NCBI GenBank assembly: GCA_021648425.1
Contig: JAKISV010000066.1
Span: 1-13,301, forward strand
Length of the DNA stretch: 13,301 bases
From: Rhizobiaceae bacterium
Lineage (GTDB): Bacteria; Pseudomonadota; Alphaproteobacteria; Rhizobiales; Rhizobiaceae
Direction of reading: 5' to 3'
The translations under genes were made by a program, and so were the position numbers. Numbering within the stretch: the first letter of the stretch is position 1; the number at the start of each line of letters is the position of its first letter. Below are positions 6,632 through 13,301 of the stretch, one piece after another. The notes beneath the pieces were generated by a model that was given only the letters and a program-made list of their open reading frames with translations, searched no databases and was not told the DNA's origin.

Positions 6632-7477
6632 ATGAACCGTCCTCATTTTATAACGCCCGATGCACTCGAAAAAAGACTGGGTGAAGAAGGGCTATCTATC
6701 ATTTGCAACTTCATGTTTATGCCCGGTGACAAACTGGATGGCCGTACCGAATTCAATGAAGATCGTATACCCGGGGCGGTCTATTTTGATCTGGATGAAA
6801 TAGCCGACCAATCCAGCCCCCTGCCCCATATGATTGCTTCACCTCAACAATTCTCCCGTGAAATGGGAGCCCTTGGCATCAGTGAAAACGATCTCATTAT
6901 CATCTATGATGGCCCGGGCCTTTTTTCATCTGCCCGTATCTGGTGGAACTTACAGATTATGGGCGCAAAAAATGTTCGCATTCTGGAGGGTGGTTATGAC
7001 CGCTGGATAAGCGAAGATCGCCCCATTGATGACAAACCATTTAAGAAGCCGCCCGCCAAAACATTCAACGCTGTTTTTGATGCCGATAAAGTTGTGAATG
7101 CCGGTCAAATGCTGGATTTGATAAACAATAGAAGCGCTACAATCCTTGATGCACGCTCCGCACCCCGGTTTCTTGGCGAAGTTGAAGAGCCGCGCCCCGG
7201 CCTTCGCCTGGGACATATGCCCGGCGCAACAAGCCTGCCTTTTTCAAGCCTGATTGAAAATGGCACTCTGATTGAAAATGATGCATTAAAACAAATACTG
7301 GAACCTTTGCTGAGTGAAGGCAAACCTGTTGTCACAACCTGCGGATCGGGTGTCACCGCCGCAGTGCTGGCTTTGGCACTCATCAGTGCGGGATACGAGC
7401 TCCCCGCCCTTTTTGATGGCTCATGGAGTGAGTGGGGTGATCGCTCACAGGAATATCCCATCAATAAGGGAGAATAA
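6632..7477 (+). CDS. sseA: 3-mercaptopyruvate sulfurtransferase (tandem rhodanese)
   Basis: A 281-residue protein with two rhodanese domains, about 5-130 and 155-278. It moves sulfur from 3-mercaptopyruvate to thiol acceptors or cyanide, giving pyruvate. The inactive N-terminal domain shows DGRTEFNEDRIPGAVYFDLDEI. The C-terminal domain carries the catalytic cysteine C237 in the loop C-G-S-G-V-T-A; this CG[S/T]GVTA form separates mercaptopyruvate sulfurtransferases from thiosulfate sulfurtransferases, whose loop has basic residues. RLGHMPGATSLPF precedes it as expected. The start at 6632 is chosen because it is the ATG nearest the domain start with AAGG upstream; the frame is open back to 6500, but that stretch lies inside cysK. 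The gene follows cysK by 10 bases and is followed by an acetyltransferase 7 bases later, so the three are probably co-transcribed. Confidence 0.92.
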   Translation: MNRPHFITPDALEKRLGEEGLSIICNFMFMPGDKLDGRTEFNEDRIPGAVYFDLDEIADQSSPLPHMIASPQQFSREMGALGISENDLIIIYDGPGLFSSARIWWNLQIMGAKNVRILEGGYDRWISEDRPIDDKPFKKPPAKTFNAVFDADKVVNAGQMLDLINNRSATILDARSAPRFLGEVEEPRPGLRLGHMPGATSLPFSSLIENGTLIENDALKQILEPLLSEGKPVVTTCGSGVTAAVLALALISAGYELPALFDGSWSEWGDRSQEYPINKGE

Positions 7478-7484
7478 TTAAACC

Positions 7485-8033
7485 GTGGAACATCAAAATC
7501 CCGCAATTGTCAGGACAACCAGACTTGAAATGACAACGCCACCGCGCGCCCTGCCCTCCCTTCAAACCAAATCTAAACTGGCCGTTATGCAGGCACCACA
7601 AATGCCGCTGGCATTTTACAGGTTTTTATATGGAGAAATTGGCAAATCCCATTACTGGTATAAACGCATCCATTTGAGCGACAATGAGCTGGCCAAAATT
7701 ATCCATGACAAGAATATCAGTATCAGTATTTTGTATTGCGATGGCGCACCGGCTGGTTTTGCAGAACTGGATATTTCTAATAGCCCCGACTATGTCGAAC
7801 TTATCTATTTTGGTCTTTGCCCGGATTTTATCGGCCGAGGCCTTGGCAAATGGTTCCTTGGCCAGACTGTCAATGCAGCATGGCAGTTAAACCCAAACAA
7901 GCTGATTGTCTCAACCGACACGCTTGATCACACCAATGCGCTTCGCAATTATCAAAAACTGGGATTTACGCCCGTATCATTCAAAGACCAGGCTATGGAA
8001 GACTGGCTTCAAACCAATTTACTGGAAAGCTGA
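7485..8033 (+). CDS. GNAT-family N-acetyltransferase
   Basis: A 182-residue acetyl-CoA-dependent acetyltransferase. The acetyl-CoA pyrophosphate loop lies in motif A, about 104-124: a beta strand (VELIYFGLCP), then G-R-G-L-G-K, the family's Q/R-x-x-G-x-G/A element. Motif B-like STDTLDHTNALRNYQKLGF at 143-161 contains the usual 'N-A-x-x-x-Y-x-K-x-G-F' pattern. The acceptor is unknown; being third in a cysK-sseA operon hints at an amino acid or thiol substrate but proves nothing. The start is GTG at 7485, supported by GGGAG at 7468-7472 within the end of sseA; this gives a 7-base gap. The first 30 residues are variable and may be a tail. Its stop lies 5 bases from the stop of the convergent alanine dehydrogenase gene, with no room for a separate terminator. 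Confidence 0.85.
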   Translation: MEHQNPAIVRTTRLEMTTPPRALPSLQTKSKLAVMQAPQMPLAFYRFLYGEIGKSHYWYKRIHLSDNELAKIIHDKNISISILYCDGAPAGFAELDISNSPDYVELIYFGLCPDFIGRGLGKWFLGQTVNAAWQLNPNKLIVSTDTLDHTNALRNYQKLGFTPVSFKDQAMEDWLQTNLLES

Positions 8034-8038
8034 ATTGT

Positions 8039-9157
8039 CTATCCGGCTTTCAGCAATTCGAGCGGCTCTGCCATGTCCATATTGAGCGCTTGCGCCACTG
8101 CCTGATTGGTAATGCGGCCACGGTGTACATTGAGGCCATTTCTCAAATGCCGGTTCATGTTCAATGCTTCAAGACCATGGTCAGCCAGCAGCAATCCAAA
8201 TGGCAGCGTTGCATTATTCAGGGCATAGGAAGAAGTCAGCGGAACTGCGCCGGGCATATTCGCCACACAATAATGCACAATTCCATCCACTTCATAGGTG
8301 GGGTCTTCGTGGGTTGTGGGCCTGGAAGTTTCAAAACAGCCACCCTGATCAATTGCCACATCCACCAAAACCGCACCGGGTTTCATTTTTGAAAGCATAT
8401 CCCTGGTGATAAGTTTGGGAGCTGCTGCACCAGGAACCAACACTGCCCCAATGACTGCATCGGCTTCAAAAGCTTCCTCTTCAATCGCATCCACCGTCGA
8501 ATAACGCGTTTTAACCCGACCGGAAAAAAGGTCGTCAATTTCGCGAAGGCGCGGCAGGGAGCGGTCCAACACCGTAACGTCAGCACCCAGACCAACGGCC
8601 ATCTTGATGGCGTTTGTGCCCACTACCCCACCGCCAATTACCATAACACGGGCAGGTTTTACCCCGGGCACTCCGCCTAATAAAATTCCACGACCACCAT
8701 TGGGTTTTTGCAAAGCCGTTGCACCAGCCTGTATCGACAAACGCCCGGCAACTTCGCTCATTGGAGCAAGCAACGGCAGGCCACCTTGTTCATCAGTGAC
8801 AGTTTCATAGGCAATTGCACTGCAACCTGATGACAAAAGACCTTTGGTCTGGGCTGGATCAGGTGCCAGATGGAGGTAGGTATAAAGTATATGATCTTCG
8901 CGCAGGCGCGCCCATTCAATAGGCTGAGGTTCTTTAACTTTCACGATCATGTCTGATTGCTGAAATACTTCTGCGGCTGTTTGAAGAATAGTGGCACCAA
9001 CGGCCTGATAAGTTTCGTCTTCAGCGTTGATACCAGTGCCTGCACCGGTTTCTACAAAAACCTTGTGGCCGTGAGCAATATACTCGCGCACAGAACCCGG
9101 TGTTAATCCAACCCGAAACTCATTGTTCTTGATTTCTTTGGGTACACCAACGAGCAT
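8039..9157 (-). CDS. ald: Alanine dehydrogenase
   Basis: NAD-dependent L-alanine dehydrogenase, which interconverts L-alanine and pyruvate plus ammonia. The 372-residue length matches the family. With the start at 9157 the functional residues fall on the canonical numbers: R15, K75 (VKVKEP), H96 (YLHLAPD) and D270 (AIDQGG). The NAD fold shows G-G-G-V-V-G at about 175-180. This start is also preceded by GGAGG with 5 bases of spacing; an ATG four codons earlier (9169) lies within that Shine-Dalgarno region and is less likely. The gene is divergent from an Lrp-family regulator, the arrangement known for ald and AldR in other bacteria, so alanine-responsive activation is likely. It should let the cell use alanine as carbon and nitrogen source, or assimilate ammonia. 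Confidence 0.95.
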   Translation of the reverse strand: MLVGVPKEIKNNEFRVGLTPGSVREYIAHGHKVFVETGAGTGINAEDETYQAVGATILQTAAEVFQQSDMIVKVKEPQPIEWARLREDHILYTYLHLAPDPAQTKGLLSSGCSAIAYETVTDEQGGLPLLAPMSEVAGRLSIQAGATALQKPNGGRGILLGGVPGVKPARVMVIGGGVVGTNAIKMAVGLGADVTVLDRSLPRLREIDDLFSGRVKTRYSTVDAIEEEAFEADAVIGAVLVPGAAAPKLITRDMLSKMKPGAVLVDVAIDQGGCFETSRPTTHEDPTYEVDGIVHYCVANMPGAVPLTSSYALNNATLPFGLLLADHGLEALNMNRHLRNGLNVHRGRITNQAVAQALNMDMAEPLELLKAG

Positions 9158-9319
9158 AACAGCCTCCATAATTTTAATAAATTTCCAAGCGTCTTCTTTG
9201 CTCTGGATCGACGCAGCTTAATATTTTACCACCTGCACGTCCTTGCTATTTTCACTTCCAATTTGTTCAATAATAGTGAAATATTGCAATACCAGGCAAA
9301 TAAAGAAGAAAGATTGCAA
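9158..9319. promoter_or_regulatory. Divergent control region between ald and the Lrp regulator
   Basis: This 162-base AT-rich region contains the promoters of both genes. An inverted repeat, TATTTTCACT at 9247-9256 and AGTGAAATA at 9275-9283 (one base different in length), has 18 bases between its arms. It is a reasonable candidate binding site for the adjacent Lrp-type regulator, which typically binds AT-rich imperfect dyads as dimers or octamers. I did not find convincing -35/-10 boxes. The frame of the regulator is open back to a TTG at 9263, overlapping this repeat. Confidence 0.4.
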
Positions 9320-9805
9320 ATGAAGCTGGATAAGTTTGATTTATCGATTCTTGCGCAACTGCAAAATGATGCACGGATCTCCAATATTTCTCTGGCTGAT
9401 AAAGTGGGGTTGTCCCCTTCCGCCTGCTCACGTCGACTTGATCAGCTGGAAAAGGAAAAAGTCATCGAGAATTATCAGGCAATGATATCCAACAAGGCGC
9501 TTGGTCAGACGATCACCGCTATTGTTCACATTACTTTGGATGGCCAGTCTGAAGCGCATCTTGCTGAATTTGAGCGGGCAGTAGCAAATTGCCCTTACAT
9601 CGTTGCCTGCTTTTTGATGTCGGGGGAATGTGATTATATCGTACGGGTAAATGCCAAAGACATGACGCAGTTCGAGCATATTCATAAAAACTGGCTATCG
9701 GTCCTGCCGGGGGTATCAAGAATCCAATCCAGTTTTGCCATGCGCGAAGTGATTAACCGGGCAAATATTGATATTGCTTTAATGTACGCGGATAAGAAGC
9801 GTTGA
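9320..9805 (+). CDS. Lrp/AsnC-family transcriptional regulator (AldR-like)
   Basis: A 161-residue feast/famine regulator. The N-terminal AsnC-type winged helix-turn-helix covers about 4-60: LDKFDLSILAQLQNDARIS, then the helix-turn-helix LADKVGLSPSACSRRLDQLE. The ligand-binding RAM domain covers about 66-145 and holds the family motif S-G-E-C-D-Y at 101-106. Start choice: ATG at 9320 places LDKFDLSIL at the N-terminus as in Lrp; an upstream TTG at 9263 would add 19 residues without family resemblance. Its divergence from ald strongly suggests that it controls alanine dehydrogenase in response to alanine or another amino acid, and probably itself. That assignment is by context; alphaproteobacteria have many Lrp paralogues with other targets. 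Confidence 0.9.
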   Translation: MKLDKFDLSILAQLQNDARISNISLADKVGLSPSACSRRLDQLEKEKVIENYQAMISNKALGQTITAIVHITLDGQSEAHLAEFERAVANCPYIVACFLMSGECDYIVRVNAKDMTQFEHIHKNWLSVLPGVSRIQSSFAMREVINRANIDIALMYADKKR

Positions 9806-9822
9806 GAATAATCGATATTTTT

Positions 9823-9839
9823 CAACAAATAGCTTGTTG
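9823..9839 (+). terminator. Small perfect hairpin after the Lrp-type gene
   Basis: CAACAA (9823-9828) and TTGTTG (9834-9839) form a 6-base-pair stem around the loop ATAGC. It lies between the regulator's stop (9805) and the cyclase start (9871). A short T run follows only after about 9 bases, so this is at best a weak terminator and could equally be chance. Confidence 0.25.
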
Positions 9840-9870
9840 GATAACTGTTTTTAGGTGCTAAGATATTGCC

Positions 9871-11631
9871 ATGCGAGCATTCTCATTTCCATGGTCGAGA
9901 GATAAACCCCGCTCTTCCAATCAAATTAATCAGATAAAACCAGGCCAGGGTTCTGTTACCCAGCGCTTACGCCTCTATAGCGGCCTGGTATTGGTGGTTT
10001 TCGTACTTTTCCACTATGTGAATCACGCGCTGGGCAACATCTCCCTTGAAGTTATGATTGAGGTGCAGGAGTGGCGCCAGGCATTATGGCAGTCGATACC
10101 TGGAACGATAGTTCTTTATGGTGCGCTGACAATTCATATTTCACTGGTAATCTGGAAACTGGTTCTGCGAAAAAACCTGCGCTTACCCCTGTGGGAGTGG
10201 GCACAGATATCGCTTGGTTTACTGATCCCCTATTTCCTGCTGACACACATTATTGCCATGCGCGGCACGGCTCAGCGCCTTGGCCTTGATGTGGATTATG
10301 ATCTGGCTCTGGGCATGATGTGGCCCGGCGCAGCGCTTGCACAAAGTTTTTTGCTGCTGGTGGTCTGGCTGCATGGTTGTATCGGCATGCATTTCTGGCT
10401 GCGAACCCGGCCCTGGTACACGAGGAATTTTGGCTGGATCGCATCCTTTTCATCTTTGCTTCCAGCCCTGGCGCTAACAGGCTGGATAAATGCTGCCAGA
10501 CACAATGCAGCAAATATTCTGACAATGCAGATTAGCGATCCCGCTGAAGCAGCCAGATATGGCGATACGTTAAAACTTATCTATAGCGAAATGTTTCCGC
10601 TATTTGAATTGGGCAGAACAATTGTTCTATCCCTTGGGGCCGCATTGATTTTGGCAATGGTTTTGCATCAGATTTCTCTGCTTTTCAAAAAACGCATCAA
10701 AATCGATTATGGAGATGGCAGGATAATCACTTCAACACCAGGACATACTATTCTGGAAATCTCCAGAAACGCCGGCATCCCCCATATGTCAGTATGCGGC
10801 GGGCGGGCAAGATGTTCTACCTGTCGTACTTTGATAATTGAAGGTGGCAAAAACATGCAGGATAAAACCAAAGCAGAAACCATTTTGCTGGACAGATTGG
10901 ATGCGGAAGATTCCGTTCGTCTGGCCTGCCAAGCAATAGTATCGGGAAATGTCACCCTGCGCCCTATGTTAAAACCACAAGACCAAATAAGTGCACCTGA
11001 TGCCGCCGACCCGCTTGGCTGGGGCGTTGAGCGCAAGATTGCAATTATGTTTCTGGATATCAGGGGTTTTTCCAGAATTTCAGAAAAACGACTGCCCTAT
11101 GATGTTGTCTTCATTCTCAACAGTTTTTTTGCTGAGGTAGCCACAGCAGTCGAGGCCAATAATGGTTATATCGACAAGTTCATGGGTGATGGAATGATGG
11201 CGCTTTTTGGCCTTGCAACCGGAGAGGTTGAAGCGGCAAGAGATGCAATAAAAGCGGCGATTGATTGTGAAAAGGCTGCAATAACCGTCAGCCAGATACT
11301 CAGCCAGCATCTGAATGAGTCCATAAAAATAGGCATTGGTATCCACGTTGGTGATGCGGTAGTTGGCAGGATTGGTAAAACCAGCGACCAGAATTCACCT
11401 TCACGCCTGACAGCCATTGGCGACAGCGTCAATGTCAGCGCGCGGCTGGAACAGGCGACAAAAGAATTTGGGGTGGCCGTGGTCATTTCAGAAGAGACTG
11501 CGACACTGGCAGGATTGCAAAACACAGAACAATTTGGTGAAAAAACCGAAATATCGGTTCGAAACATTTCAAGGCCTGTTAATATTTTGGCAATCAGAAA
11601 CCTGGATAAACTTGGTGAGGCCCTTCAATAG
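9871..11631 (+). CDS. cyaC: CyaC-type redox-responsive adenylate cyclase: diheme 6-TM anchor, [2Fe-2S] ferredoxin, class III cyclase
   Basis: A 586-residue membrane cyclase in three parts. (1) Residues about 33-271 form six membrane helices rich in histidine (H48, H52, H89, H126, H168, H174), resembling the diheme cytochrome b anchor of succinate:quinone oxidoreductases. (2) Residues about 276-366 are an adrenodoxin-spaced ferredoxin: C309-x5-C315-x2-C318-x34-C353. (3) Residues about 386-577 are a class III cyclase with metal aspartates D396 (LDIRGFS) and D440 (FMGDG), K436 for adenine recognition, and N521 and R525 for the transition state. T514 occupies the second purine-selecting site, as in class IIIb enzymes. 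This matches Sinorhizobium meliloti CyaC, described as a quinone-responsive, heme- and iron-sulfur-containing cyclase. It should make cAMP on the cytoplasmic face according to quinone redox state. No strong Shine-Dalgarno precedes the ATG. The downstream asparaginase gene begins 19 bases after the stop. Confidence 0.92.
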   Translation: MRAFSFPWSRDKPRSSNQINQIKPGQGSVTQRLRLYSGLVLVVFVLFHYVNHALGNISLEVMIEVQEWRQALWQSIPGTIVLYGALTIHISLVIWKLVLRKNLRLPLWEWAQISLGLLIPYFLLTHIIAMRGTAQRLGLDVDYDLALGMMWPGAALAQSFLLLVVWLHGCIGMHFWLRTRPWYTRNFGWIASFSSLLPALALTGWINAARHNAANILTMQISDPAEAARYGDTLKLIYSEMFPLFELGRTIVLSLGAALILAMVLHQISLLFKKRIKIDYGDGRIITSTPGHTILEISRNAGIPHMSVCGGRARCSTCRTLIIEGGKNMQDKTKAETILLDRLDAEDSVRLACQAIVSGNVTLRPMLKPQDQISAPDAADPLGWGVERKIAIMFLDIRGFSRISEKRLPYDVVFILNSFFAEVATAVEANNGYIDKFMGDGMMALFGLATGEVEAARDAIKAAIDCEKAAITVSQILSQHLNESIKIGIGIHVGDAVVGRIGKTSDQNSPSRLTAIGDSVNVSARLEQATKEFGVAVVISEETATLAGLQNTEQFGEKTEISVRNISRPVNILAIRNLDKLGEALQ

Positions 11632-11650
11632 TATTGATGCGATTATAATA

Positions 11651-12643
11651 GTGAACACCAATCCAATATCAGCAGAATTAACACGTGGCGGCATTGTTGA
11701 GAGTTTTCATCGCGCGGCGTGTTCAATTGTACATTGTGAAGATGGGGTAGTGAGCAATTTTGGTGATGTGGCGCGGCCGATATTTCCGCGCTCTGCCATC
11801 AAGGCATTACAAGCCCTGCCGATGATTGAATGTGGTGCGGGTAAAGCGTTCAACTTATCACCTGCACAAATCGCGCTCACCTGCGCTTCCCACCTTGGTG
11901 AACCCGTCCATGTTGAAGGGGTGTTATCGATTCTGAAAAAGGCCGACATTGATGAAAAGCACCTTGATTGCGGCTGGCACTGGCCTTCTGACAAAAAAAG
12001 CGCAAGCCAGTTAGCTGTAAATGGAGCAAAGCCGCGCAGCGTCCATAATAATTGCTCAGGAAAACATGCTGGAATGTTGCTGACGGCAAAATATCTGAAT
12101 GAGCCTTTGGAGAATTACACTGACAGATCCCATCGGGTGCAACAACGCATTGAGGCGGTGATTTCGGAATTTTGCGACTGTGAACTGGTTTCAGCGCCTT
12201 GTGGCAGCGATGGTTGTTCTGTTCCAACCTGGGCAACACCGCTGGAGAACCTTGCCCTGGGGTTTTCAAACCTGGCCAGGCCACCAAAAAAACTTGCTCG
12301 CTGGCAAGAATCGAGCGAAATAATTATCAAGGCTGTAAAAAAACAGCCCTACATGATTGCTGGAAACAATAGTTTTTGTACCAAAATCATGCAATCAATC
12401 CCTCGCCTGTTTGCTAAAAACGGTGCGGAGGGTGTTTTTTGCGGTTCTGTTCCCCATGCGGGAATTGGCATAGCCGTCAAATGTGATGATGGTGGCGAGA
12501 GGGCAGCGCAAGTGATATTTGCCAATGCACTTGCATCACTGTCAATCTGGAGCCGGGAAGAAAAAGAGAGTTTGATTGCTTTTTCCAGGGACGACATAAA
12601 AAATAGAAATGGCATTATTACCGGCGAAATTCGCGCCTGCTGA
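11651..12643 (+). CDS. ansA: Class 3 (Rhizobium etli-type) L-asparaginase
   Basis: A 330-residue asparaginase of the PF06089 family, unrelated to the E. coli enzymes; it hydrolyses L-asparagine to aspartate and ammonia. With the GTG start at 11651 the active-site residues fall at S48 and K51 (PRSAIKALQALP), C135 and K138 (HNNCSGKHAG) and C184 (APCGSDGC). This is the Ser-x-x-Lys serine-lysine machinery plus the Cys/Lys/Cys metal site described for R. etli ReAV. The near-identical numbering supports the GTG start, although no clear Shine-Dalgarno precedes it and the frame is open upstream into the cyclase gene. It is slightly shorter than ReAV. It lies 19 bases after the cyclase and 23 bases before a transglycosylase gene, so it is probably co-transcribed with the cyclase. 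R. etli ansA lies in an ansRPAB operon; here no transporter, regulator or aspartase gene adjoins it. Confidence 0.9.
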   Translation: MNTNPISAELTRGGIVESFHRAACSIVHCEDGVVSNFGDVARPIFPRSAIKALQALPMIECGAGKAFNLSPAQIALTCASHLGEPVHVEGVLSILKKADIDEKHLDCGWHWPSDKKSASQLAVNGAKPRSVHNNCSGKHAGMLLTAKYLNEPLENYTDRSHRVQQRIEAVISEFCDCELVSAPCGSDGCSVPTWATPLENLALGFSNLARPPKKLARWQESSEIIIKAVKKQPYMIAGNNSFCTKIMQSIPRLFAKNGAEGVFCGSVPHAGIGIAVKCDDGGERAAQVIFANALASLSIWSREEKESLIAFSRDDIKNRNGIITGEIRAC

Positions 12644-12666
12644 ATTTGACAAAATGGAGAATATTT

Positions 12667-13301
12667 ATGGATAAGAAAATTACTGCTATTGCCGCAACAG
12701 CTCTGCTTGGGTTTAGTTTGCAAATGGCCGGCACCAATATTGCGAATGCTGCGCCTTGCGGCAACAATCAAAGTGGTTTTAAAGCCTGGCAAAAAGCCTA
12801 CAAAAAAGAGGCTGCTGCTGCCGGTTTCTCCAAGGCAACATTGTCAGTTCTGGATGGGTTAACCTACAACAAAACAGTCATTCGCCTTGATCGCAATCAA
12901 GCCCATCCCAAAGGCACAACTTTTGAATCCTATGCAGCCAAACGCCTGACGAAATCCAGAATATCCAAAGGTAAAGGCCTGTTGAAAAAACACGCGAAAT
13001 TATTGTCCTCAATCGAGAAGCGCTATGGAGTGCCTGGTCCCGTAGTTGTGGCCATATGGGGGTTGGAAACAGATTTTGGCGCCAATCAGGGCAACATGTC
13101 TTCCTTCCGCTCGCTGGCCACATTGGCTTATGACTGTCGGCGAACAGACTTTTTCACCAATGAACTCAACGCTGCACTGTCGATAGTCCAACGCGGCTAT
13201 ATGCAGGCATCGCGTATGAAAGGTGCGTGGGCGGGAGAATTGGGCCAAACCCAGTTTCTTGCTTCTTCCTACCTGAAATATGCCGTTGACTCCGACAAAA
13301 A
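12667..13301 (+). CDS. MltB-type lytic murein transglycosylase, cut by the window end
   Basis: An open frame from ATG 12667 to the window end, 211 complete codons. Residues 1-28 are a signal peptide with a basic start, a hydrophobic core (ITAIAATALLGFSLQMAG) and an A-N-A cleavage site; a cysteine follows at 31 but without a good lipobox, so it is probably periplasmic and soluble. The SLT_2 (PF13406) domain is clear: TFESYAAKRL, the catalytic glutamate E134 in A-I-W-G-L-E-T-D-F-G, a SLATLAYDCRR segment, and the GELGQTQFLASSYLKYAVD block that in MltB reads GxMGQTQFMPSSYLKYAVD. The enzyme cleaves peptidoglycan glycan strands to 1,6-anhydromuramic products. GGAG at 12655-12658 is a fair ribosome site. 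The C-terminal part lies outside the window, so a possible peptidoglycan-binding domain cannot be seen. Confidence 0.9.
   Translation, partial: MDKKITAIAATALLGFSLQMAGTNIANAAPCGNNQSGFKAWQKAYKKEAAAAGFSKATLSVLDGLTYNKTVIRLDRNQAHPKGTTFESYAAKRLTKSRISKGKGLLKKHAKLLSSIEKRYGVPGPVVVAIWGLETDFGANQGNMSSFRSLATLAYDCRRTDFFTNELNAALSIVQRGYMQASRMKGAWAGELGQTQFLASSYLKYAVDSDK

Noticed and set aside
10250..10525. Minus-strand open frame of 91 codons inside the cyclase gene
   Set aside because: It is antisense to membrane-helix coding sequence of an unmistakable cyclase, has no recognisable motif, and looks like a codon-bias shadow.
11166..11567. Minus-strand open frame of 133 codons opposite the cyclase catalytic domain
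   Set aside because: It lies wholly opposite conserved cyclase motifs, low-complexity Ser/Ala-rich translation, no ribosome site.
11877..12287. Minus-strand open frame of 136 codons opposite the asparaginase gene
   Set aside because: It is fully antisense to conserved active-site regions of the asparaginase and has no family resemblance.

Overview
The window reads as a stretch of chromosome from an alphaproteobacterium, most likely Hyphomicrobiales (Rhizobiales)-like. The support is protein resemblance: a long-form CysK, a diheme/[2Fe-2S] adenylate cyclase of the Sinorhizobium CyaC type, a Rhizobium etli-type (class 3) asparaginase, and an MBL hydrolase joined to tatD by an ATGA overlap. Base composition looks moderate (mid-40s % GC by eye, not computed), and coding density is high.

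The exception is the left edge. Positions 1 to about 180, read on the minus strand, encode what looks like a slice of a eukaryotic-type protein kinase with a degenerate catalytic loop. It runs head-on into the middle of a bacterial tatD gene that has lost roughly its first two thirds. The switch falls within about 10 bases (174-183) that fit both genes. This is either a chimeric assembly/ligation join or a real insertion or transfer boundary, and it is the oddest feature of the window.

Layout. (1) 1-183: kinase-like fragment (-). (2) 144-1270: C-terminal part of TatD and an intact MBL-fold hydrolase (+), overlapping by ATGA. (3) 1271-1415: convergent spacer with two perfect AT-rich palindromes. 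(4) 1416-4432: a two-gene minus-strand unit, a membrane-anchored penicillin-acylase-family Ntn hydrolase followed, through another ATGA overlap, by a small Rossmann-fold protein. (5) 4503-5378: a beta-hydroxyacid dehydrogenase (+), divergent from the acylase. (6) 5379-5580: spacer with a long hairpin. (7) 5581-8033: an operon of cysK, sseA (3-mercaptopyruvate sulfurtransferase) and a GNAT acetyltransferase (+), which handles cysteine synthesis and sulfur transfer. (8) 8039-9157: alanine dehydrogenase (-), divergent from an Lrp/AsnC regulator (9320-9805, +), with a candidate operator between them. (9) 9871-13301: a plus-strand cluster of a redox-sensing adenylate cyclase, a class 3 L-asparaginase and an MltB-type lytic transglycosylase cut by the window end.

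Apart from the truncated tatD, the kinase slice and the edge-cut transglycosylase, every gene looks intact, with its key residues in place. Much of the window concerns amino-acid nitrogen and sulfur metabolism (Ald, AnsA, CysK, SseA), with one signalling protein that probably reports quinone-pool redox state through cAMP. I see no tRNA or rRNA gene, IS element, CRISPR array or phage gene. No span above 300 bases lacks a gene.
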